Of a stretch of DNA of 11,182 bases, positions 5,790 to 11,182 are shown piece after piece. Made by a program: the position numbers and the translations under genes. Each line of letters opens with the position of its first letter. Positions within the stretch are counted from its first letter, which is position 1. The stretch is from assembly GCA_002317435.1 (NCBI GenBank), contig DCIQ01000086.1, forward strand, positions 1 through 11,182. Reading direction: 5' to 3'. The notes beneath the pieces were generated by a model. It saw nothing but the letters and a program-made list of their open reading frames with translations, was not told the origin of the DNA and made no database searches. The stretch comes from Bacteroidales bacterium UBA1722 (GTDB lineage: Bacteria > Bacteroidota > Bacteroidia > Bacteroidales > UBA932).

Positions 5790-7478
5790 GTGAAGAAAGC
5801 GCTCAGACTGATTCCGGAAAAATTCCGCAGGAAAGGGTTGGCTGTGGCCTGCCTCATACCCTTGACTGCCATACTGAACATTCTGGGAGTCGCGCTGCTT
5901 TTCCCGATGATCTATGTAGTGCTGGACGGAGGGGAGACTTTCGGGAATTCGTTTCTCCATACGATTATGGTCGGTTCCGGATTCCAGGATAAAGACCGGT
6001 TCCTGATCTGTCTTGTCGCGGCGACGGTACTCTTCATCATTCTGAAAAACCTGCTCGTCATCTGCGCCGTCCGCTTCCAGACCGGATATCTTCTCGCGCT
6101 GTTCAGACATTTCTCGTCATCCCTGTTCTCCGACCTGTATGACAGGGGACTTCTCTATATGCGCAGTTCGAACACTTCTGAACTGACATTCAACGTAAAC
6201 GCCGCCTGCTATAACTTCGCCACGGGATACCTCTTCCACCTGTTCAAGTTCTGGGGGGATGTCCTGTTCTGCCTCCTGATGATGACAGCGCTTTCTTTCT
6301 ACGACATCGGAGCCCTGGCCGCCGTGACCGCCGCCTTCCTGCCCGTCGTCCTGTTCTATGTCCTTCCGGTACGCAGGAAACTGAAATCCTACGGCCGGCA
6401 GGAGTTCTCAGCCCGAAGAAGACAGATGAAGACCGTGCAGGAGACCTTCCGAGGTTACGCCGAGATGAAAGTAAATGAAGCTTTCAGCTCCATGAACGGA
6501 AAATTCGAATCGGGACTGGAAGAAATATCCAGATTCCGAATCAGGACGAACATCCTGCAGAGTATCCCGAGCCGTCTGCTGGAACTGGCCGTCGCCCTCG
6601 TGCTGGGAGGCATGGTCCTTATGAACATAGACGCTTCACAGGCCTCCCGGCGAATATTCCTGGGTATCTTCACCGTCATCATAATAAGGATGCTGCCTGT
6701 GGTCATATCCCTCATAAATACGTGGAATTCGATGAAAAACACCGAATATACCATAGACGTAATCTCTCAGCTCAGCGACATGACCTGCCGCAAGAGCGAT
6801 AAAGACACCGCCGTGATCCCCTTCACTTTCACGGAAAGCATAAAGGCGGAAAACATCTCTTTTTCTTTCCCGGACAGACAGATGTTCCGAAATCTCAGTT
6901 TCGAGATACGGCGGGGCGAACGGTTCGGGATAAGGGGGAAGACCGGTGCGGGGAAAAGCACCCTCTTCAATCTGCTGCTCGGCCTCATAAATCCGGAAGA
7001 AGGGGAGATATTCATCGACGGGAACCCGCTGAAAGGCGATTTCATCCGCCGGTGGCATTCCGCAGTGGGGTACGTATCACAGGAAGTGTTCATCTCCGAT
7101 ACGACCATTGCGGAAAACATCGCCCTGGGCGTCGACCGGGAAAACATCGATCGGCAGCGGCTGGACGATGCCATCGACAAAGCCTGTCTGCGCACATTCG
7201 TCGATTCTCTTCCCCACGGAGCCGATACCGGTATCGGGGAGGCGGGAAGCAGGATTTCGGGAGGCCAGCGACAGAGAATCGGGATAGCACGGGCACTGTA
7301 CAAGGGAGCGCAGGTACTCTTTTTCGACGAAGCCACCTCTTCCCTCGACGTCCAGACAGAATCCGAGATAAACCGTGAGATTCAGAAACTCTCCAGTGAA
7401 GACAGGCATCTGACGATTATAATTATCTCGCATCGTCCGGGTTCCCTGGAATTCTGCGGCAGAACAATGGAAATATAA
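5790..7478 (+). CDS. ABC exporter, fused membrane and ATPase domains
   Basis: This 562-residue half-transporter (from GTG 5790) should dimerise in the inner membrane and export a peptide, lipid or other substrate using ATP. The exporter-type membrane domain covers about residues 1-310 with several hydrophobic helices. The ATPase has a Walker A GKTGAGKST at 383-391, Q-loop Gln431, signature ISGGQRQR at 489-496, Walker B with Asp513-Glu514, and H-loop His548. All catalytic residues are present. It has no N-terminal C39 peptidase, so any leader removal must be done by another protein, and the S26-like peptidase is a candidate. No in-frame ATG exists near the N-terminus. I prefer GTG 5790, which follows CGGGGAAA and the PqqD stop by 8 bases; a GTG at 5739 would add 17 residues inside the PqqD gene. 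The protein stops only 14 residues after the H-loop histidine, shorter than usual. Confidence 0.9.
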   Translation: MKKALRLIPEKFRRKGLAVACLIPLTAILNILGVALLFPMIYVVLDGGETFGNSFLHTIMVGSGFQDKDRFLICLVAATVLFIILKNLLVICAVRFQTGYLLALFRHFSSSLFSDLYDRGLLYMRSSNTSELTFNVNAACYNFATGYLFHLFKFWGDVLFCLLMMTALSFYDIGALAAVTAAFLPVVLFYVLPVRRKLKSYGRQEFSARRRQMKTVQETFRGYAEMKVNEAFSSMNGKFESGLEEISRFRIRTNILQSIPSRLLELAVALVLGGMVLMNIDASQASRRIFLGIFTVIIIRMLPVVISLINTWNSMKNTEYTIDVISQLSDMTCRKSDKDTAVIPFTFTESIKAENISFSFPDRQMFRNLSFEIRRGERFGIRGKTGAGKSTLFNLLLGLINPEEGEIFIDGNPLKGDFIRRWHSAVGYVSQEVFISDTTIAENIALGVDRENIDRQRLDDAIDKACLRTFVDSLPHGADTGIGEAGSRISGGQRQRIGIARALYKGAQVLFFDEATSSLDVQTESEINREIQKLSSEDRHLTIIIISHRPGSLEFCGRTMEI

Positions 7479-7490
7479 GAACCTATCGAT

Positions 7491-9590
7491 ATGAAACATT
7501 TATCCATTCCAGTGATTATGATGGCATTATCATCGTGTGCCGGACAGCCTTCCACGGAACCTGCTGTCCATACGTCACCAAAAGTTATCGAAAAACAGTC
7601 CATTACGGTGACAGAAGGAAAATTCACTCCCGAAGTGATGCTCGAACTGGGACGTGTGTCAGACTACAAACTCTCTCCCGACGGGAGCAAAATACTGTAC
7701 AGCGTCACCTATACCGACATAGAGGAGAACAGAAGTGTCAGACAGCTGTTCGTGATGAACTCTGACGGATCGGAGAACAAGAAGATCACCCATTTCGCCA
7801 AAAGCGTGTCCTGTCCCACCTGGTGGAAGGACGGCTCCCGGATCATCTACCTCCGGGGCGGAAAGATGTTTTCCATGAGACCGGACGGTTCTGACATCAG
7901 AAAAGTTCAACAAACCCCGGAAGAGATCGAAGAATTCAAATTCTCCCCCGACTTCACCAAGGTGATGTACACCGCGCAGGTGCAGCAGGCCATCCGCCCT
8001 ACGGACGACTATCCGGACCTGAAGGCCTCCACCGCCAGACACATAAAAGACCTTATGTACCGCCACTGGGACCATTTCGTGGAGACCATCCCGCATACCT
8101 TCGTCGCACAGGTGAAATTCACTGACGGAGCCGCCCTTATTGCCGTAGGCGAAGGCAAGGACATCCTCACCCCGGAAGAGAAGGACTTCGAACTCCCCAC
8201 CCTCCCGTTCGGCGGTCTGGAACAGCTGGACTGGTCGCCCGACAGCCGCCGCATCGCCTACTCGTGCAGAAAACTGAAAGGGAAAGAGTATGCATTCTCC
8301 ACCGATACCGACATCTACCTCTATGACGTGACCACCGGCGAAAGCATGAACCTGACAGAAGGAATGCCCGGCTATGATACCGACCCCGTATGGTCCCCCG
8401 ACGGCAGATACATCGCCTGGATAAGTATGGAGAGAGCCGGCTTCGAAGCGGACAAACAACGGCTCTTCATAATCGATCCCGCCACCATGGTCCGGAAAGA
8501 ACTTTCCGCCGATTTCAAATATAACGTCTCCTCACCTGTCTGGCAGAAAGACTCCAGGGCCATTTACTTCTGCTCGCTCGTCAACGCGCTGCAGGCCCTC
8601 TATGTAACCGATCTGGAAGGCAGCATCCGCCGCATCACCGCTGAAGACTGCCGGTATGACTTCCAGAGCGTAATCGATGACGGAGAGCGCCTCATCTGCG
8701 CGAACCAGTCCATGTCCAGACCCAACGAGATAGTGTCTGTATCCAAGGCGGACGGCAGCTTCACACCGCTGACCCACGAGAATGATGACATCCTCTCCCG
8801 GATAGAGCCCGAAACTTATGAAGAGAGATGGATAACCACCACCGACGGGAAGAAAATGCACACATGGGTGGTATATCCTCCCCATTTCGATAAGGAAAAA
8901 GTATATCCCGCCATGCTGTTCTGCACCGGAGGTCCCCAGGGGACCCTCTCCCAGAGCTGGTCCACCAGATGGAACTTCAAGCTTATGGCACATAACGGAT
9001 ACATAGTCATCCTGCCGAACAGACGCGGCACCACCGCCTTCGGCCAGGAATGGACCGACCAGATATCCGGAGACTATTGCGGCCAGAATATGGAGGACTA
9101 CAAATCCGCAGCCAAGGCATTGAAAGCCGAAAAGTTCGTGGGGAAGATGGGAGCCTCGGGCGCCAGTTACGGCGGATACTCGATATATTACCTCGCGGGG
9201 ACACACAACGGCATGTTCGATGCCTTCCTCTCCCATGCCGGCATCTTCAATCAGGAGCAGATGTATATGATGACCGAGGAAATGTGGTTCCCGAAATGGG
9301 ACAACGGAGGAGCACCGTGGGATACCAACCCCACCGCCGTAAGGCATTACAGGAACTCTCCCCATAAACTCATAAAGAACTGGAACACCCCGATTATGGT
9401 CACCCACGGTGAATTGGACTACAGAGTACCGGTGGAACAGGGAATGGCCGCCTTCAATGCCGCCCAAATGATGGGAGTCCCTTCGGAGATGATTCTCTTC
9501 CCGGACGAAAACCACTGGATACTCAAGCCTCAGAATGCCGTCCACTGGCACAGGGCATTCTACGACTGGTTCGACAAATGGCTTAAATAA
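7491..9590 (+). CDS. dpp5: S9 family dipeptidyl peptidase, DPP5-like lipoprotein
   Basis: This 699-residue serine peptidase of the prolyl-oligopeptidase family closely resembles dipeptidyl peptidase 5 of Porphyromonas and other Bacteroidales, which removes dipeptides from peptide N-termini in the periplasm. The N-terminus has a signal with a lipobox (LSSC, Cys16), so it may be a lipoprotein. Residues about 50-430 form a beta-propeller with repeated SPDG/SPDS blades (for example SPDGSKILYSV, SPDSRRIAYS, SPDGRYIAWIS). The alpha/beta-hydrolase domain follows, with nucleophile GASYGG (Ser559), Asp643 in GELDYRVP and His675 in ENHW. The gaps of 84 and 32 residues between the triad match the spacing I recall for Porphyromonas DPP5. 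The gene begins 12 bp after the ABC exporter stop and may be co-transcribed with it. It could serve general peptide use or peptide maturation; the general role is more likely. Confidence 0.9.
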   Translation: MKHLSIPVIMMALSSCAGQPSTEPAVHTSPKVIEKQSITVTEGKFTPEVMLELGRVSDYKLSPDGSKILYSVTYTDIEENRSVRQLFVMNSDGSENKKITHFAKSVSCPTWWKDGSRIIYLRGGKMFSMRPDGSDIRKVQQTPEEIEEFKFSPDFTKVMYTAQVQQAIRPTDDYPDLKASTARHIKDLMYRHWDHFVETIPHTFVAQVKFTDGAALIAVGEGKDILTPEEKDFELPTLPFGGLEQLDWSPDSRRIAYSCRKLKGKEYAFSTDTDIYLYDVTTGESMNLTEGMPGYDTDPVWSPDGRYIAWISMERAGFEADKQRLFIIDPATMVRKELSADFKYNVSSPVWQKDSRAIYFCSLVNALQALYVTDLEGSIRRITAEDCRYDFQSVIDDGERLICANQSMSRPNEIVSVSKADGSFTPLTHENDDILSRIEPETYEERWITTTDGKKMHTWVVYPPHFDKEKVYPAMLFCTGGPQGTLSQSWSTRWNFKLMAHNGYIVILPNRRGTTAFGQEWTDQISGDYCGQNMEDYKSAAKALKAEKFVGKMGASGASYGGYSIYYLAGTHNGMFDAFLSHAGIFNQEQMYMMTEEMWFPKWDNGGAPWDTNPTAVRHYRNSPHKLIKNWNTPIMVTHGELDYRVPVEQGMAAFNAAQMMGVPSEMILFPDENHWILKPQNAVHWHRAFYDWFDKWLK

Positions 9591-9615
9591 TAACACGGAC
9601 AGTACCCGGACCATC

Positions 9616-10698
9616 ATGAATTTCATAGACCACATATTGCTGCTGCCCTACTACCTCACCCTGAGGATACGTCACGCACTTTATGACAGCGGGAAAAAGA
9701 AATCCTACGCATATGACATCCCCGTCATCTGCGTGGGGAACGTCACCGTGGGGGGGACAGGCAAGACCCCCCATACCGAAATGCTTGTCCGCCTTCTGAA
9801 GGAGGACTTCCGCATCGCCGTGATATCCAGAGGATATCACCGTAAAAGCAAGGGATTCAGGGAAGTATCCGTCGACGACGATTTCCGTATGACCGGTGAC
9901 GAACCTCTCCAGATAAAGAGGAAATTCCCGGATATAACCGTCGTCACGGATTCCGACAGATGCCGTGCGATGGACAGACTCTCAGCCCTTCCGGAAGAGA
10001 CACGTCCCACTCTGGTGATTCTGGACGACGGATTCCAATACAGGAGACTGAGGCCGAAAACCAATATCGTACTGGTGAATTCCGCAAGACCGGTCTTCGA
10101 AGACCATCTTCTCCCTTTCGGACGCCTGAGAGACCTGCCTTGCAGGATACGGAAGGCAGATATCGTTATAGTAACCAAAGTCCATGGCCTTCCGAATACG
10201 CAGGAAAGGAACGAATGGAGACGCCGGCTGAAACTGAAAGAGAATCAGTCCATATTCTTTTCCGGCATCAGTTTCGACCGCCCCGAGCCGATATTCACAC
10301 AGGAAAGCGACCCGAGATACATCTATTCGAAAAGTGCGGTGCTGTTCACCGGTATCGCCGACAATACACCGCTGACCCGATATCTGGTCAGCGTTTACGA
10401 CGTGAAGCATACACTCACCTTCGCGGACCATCATAACTTTTCACGCTCCGACCTGAAAACCATCGCATCTCTGGCCTCAATCTACAATACGTCCATCATC
10501 CTGACCACGGAGAAGGACGCACAGAGAATGGGCCACCTCTCCAAGGTGCCCTCCATCCTGAAAAGCCGTATGTTCTACGTCCCCATCCGTCCCATCATCA
10601 TCCCCGATGCTGACGCATACGGATGGGATCCTCAGGACATCGATTACAATATAGGGAGCGAAACACTTAAAAAAGAACTTATATGCCGTCTTTCATAA
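9616..10698 (+). CDS. lpxK: tetraacyldisaccharide 4'-kinase LpxK
   Basis: This 360-residue membrane-associated kinase transfers phosphate from ATP to the 4' position of the tetraacyl-disaccharide, the step that makes lipid IVA in lipid A synthesis. The P-loop is GNVTVGGTGKTP (Gly41-Pro52). SRGY at 71-74, TGDEP at 93-97, TDSDR at 111-115, DDGFQ at 137-141, LPFGRLRD and DHHNF at 271-275 are all conserved LpxK blocks. The N-terminal hydrophobic segment (about residues 4-18) fits the membrane anchor of the family. I chose ATG 9616 because it gives the standard LpxK N-terminus and lies 25 bp after the peptidase stop; an upstream in-frame start at 9535 falls inside dpp5 and adds residues of no recognisable type. 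The gene overlaps murA by 16 bp. Its presence indicates a Gram-negative, lipid A-making organism. The call is secure. Confidence 0.96.
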   Translation: MNFIDHILLLPYYLTLRIRHALYDSGKKKSYAYDIPVICVGNVTVGGTGKTPHTEMLVRLLKEDFRIAVISRGYHRKSKGFREVSVDDDFRMTGDEPLQIKRKFPDITVVTDSDRCRAMDRLSALPEETRPTLVILDDGFQYRRLRPKTNIVLVNSARPVFEDHLLPFGRLRDLPCRIRKADIVIVTKVHGLPNTQERNEWRRRLKLKENQSIFFSGISFDRPEPIFTQESDPRYIYSKSAVLFTGIADNTPLTRYLVSVYDVKHTLTFADHHNFSRSDLKTIASLASIYNTSIILTTEKDAQRMGHLSKVPSILKSRMFYVPIRPIIIPDADAYGWDPQDIDYNIGSETLKKELICRLS

Positions 10699-11182
10699 TC
10701 GAAGGGGGACACACCCTGTCCGGTGAGATCACGCCCCAAGGTGCCAAGAATGAAGTATTACAGATACTCTGCGCCACTCTGCTGACCCCGGAAAAGGTCA
10801 CGGTCCACAATGTGCCCGACATCCTGGACGTCAACAACCTGATAGATCTGCTCGCACAGATGGGTTCGGATGTGGAGAATCTCGGGGGCGGGACCTGGTC
10901 CTTCCGGGCCCGGAACATCGACAGGGATTTCCTTCGAAGTGACAGCTTTCTCCGCAAGAACGCCGCTCTGCGCGGTTCCATAATGCTTACGGGCCCTATG
11001 CTGGCCCGGTTCGGGAGTGCCGTCACCTCCAAGCCCGGAGGAGACAAGATAGGCCGCCGCCGGCTGGACACACACTTCGAAGGGCTCAAGAAGCTGGGAG
11101 CCGAATTCTGTTACGACGCCGATGACGGTCTGTTCCAATTGAAGGCGGAAAGACTCCGCGGCACATATATGCTGCTGGACGA
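10683..11182 (+). CDS. murA: UDP-GlcNAc 1-carboxyvinyltransferase MurA, 5' part
   Basis: This is the first 166 codons of MurA, cut by the window edge; the full enzyme is about 420-440 residues. It transfers enolpyruvate from PEP to UDP-GlcNAc, the first committed step of peptidoglycan synthesis in the cytoplasm. The N-terminal MPSFIIEGGHTLSGEI and the GAKNEVLQ block with Lys22 and Asn23, which bind UDP-GlcNAc, are clear. The active-site loop reads KPGGDKIGRRRLDTHF, with Asp121 where Escherichia coli MurA has Cys115. An Asp at this site is known to support catalysis while preventing covalent attack by fosfomycin, as in Mycobacterium and Chlamydia. In Bacteroidota this looks like the ordinary form, so it suggests intrinsic fosfomycin resistance at the target rather than a new mutation. 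The start at ATG 10683 overlaps the end of lpxK by 16 bp, suggesting coupled translation. Confidence 0.96.
   Translation, partial: MPSFIIEGGHTLSGEITPQGAKNEVLQILCATLLTPEKVTVHNVPDILDVNNLIDLLAQMGSDVENLGGGTWSFRARNIDRDFLRSDSFLRKNAALRGSIMLTGPMLARFGSAVTSKPGGDKIGRRRLDTHFEGLKKLGAEFCYDADDGLFQLKAERLRGTYMLLD

Noticed and set aside
8532..9635. 367-codon minus-strand ORF opposite dpp5
   Set aside because: It is antisense to the catalytic domain of a complete S9 peptidase and shows no signal or domain.

Overview
The window reads as a chromosomal segment of a Bacteroidota species, most likely of the order Bacteroidales. The evidence is the set of protein families (a Tat-exported Gfo/Idh/MocA dehydrogenase next to a lipoprotein sugar epimerase, a DPP5-type S9 peptidase, a Bacteroidota-type MurA), -7 boxes of the form TANNTTTG that are typical of this phylum, and fairly GC-rich coding DNA with AT-rich intergenic gaps. 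I cannot fix the genus. I see no rRNA, tRNA, CRISPR array, insertion sequence or phage gene.

Layout. Positions 1-150 are non-coding and hold a strong 15-16 bp inverted repeat. A minus-strand pair follows (1488-2384 then 151-1512, overlapping by 25 bp): a lipoprotein sugar isomerase/epimerase and a Tat-dependent NAD(P)-type dehydrogenase. Together they look like part of a periplasmic oxidative sugar or glycoside route. An 84-bp AT-rich divergent intergenic region with a palindrome separates them from a plus-strand MATE efflux pump (2469-3809). The pump converges, with a 13-bp gap, on a zinc-type cation diffusion facilitator (3823-4713, minus). That gene lies 5 bp downstream of an S24/S26 signal-peptidase-like protein (4719-5318, minus).

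The central block (4719-7478) is the most unusual part. It has the S26-like peptidase, then a 193-bp divergent intergenic region with two consensus -7 boxes and a 21-codon small ORF, then a PqqD-like RiPP recognition protein (5512-5781) and a full-length ABC exporter without a C39 peptidase domain (5790-7478). The mix of recognition domain, processing peptidase and exporter suggests a compact ribosomal-peptide system. No tailoring enzyme is visible, and the 21-codon ORF is the only precursor candidate I see.

The right side is housekeeping and envelope: a dipeptidyl-peptidase-5-like lipoprotein (7491-9590), lpxK for lipid A 4'-phosphorylation (9616-10698), and the first 166 codons of murA (10683 to the window edge), overlapping lpxK by 16 bp. 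This MurA carries Asp where the fosfomycin-target Cys normally sits. From 5512 to the right edge all genes run on the plus strand with gaps of 33 bp or less, so they may be transcribed together.
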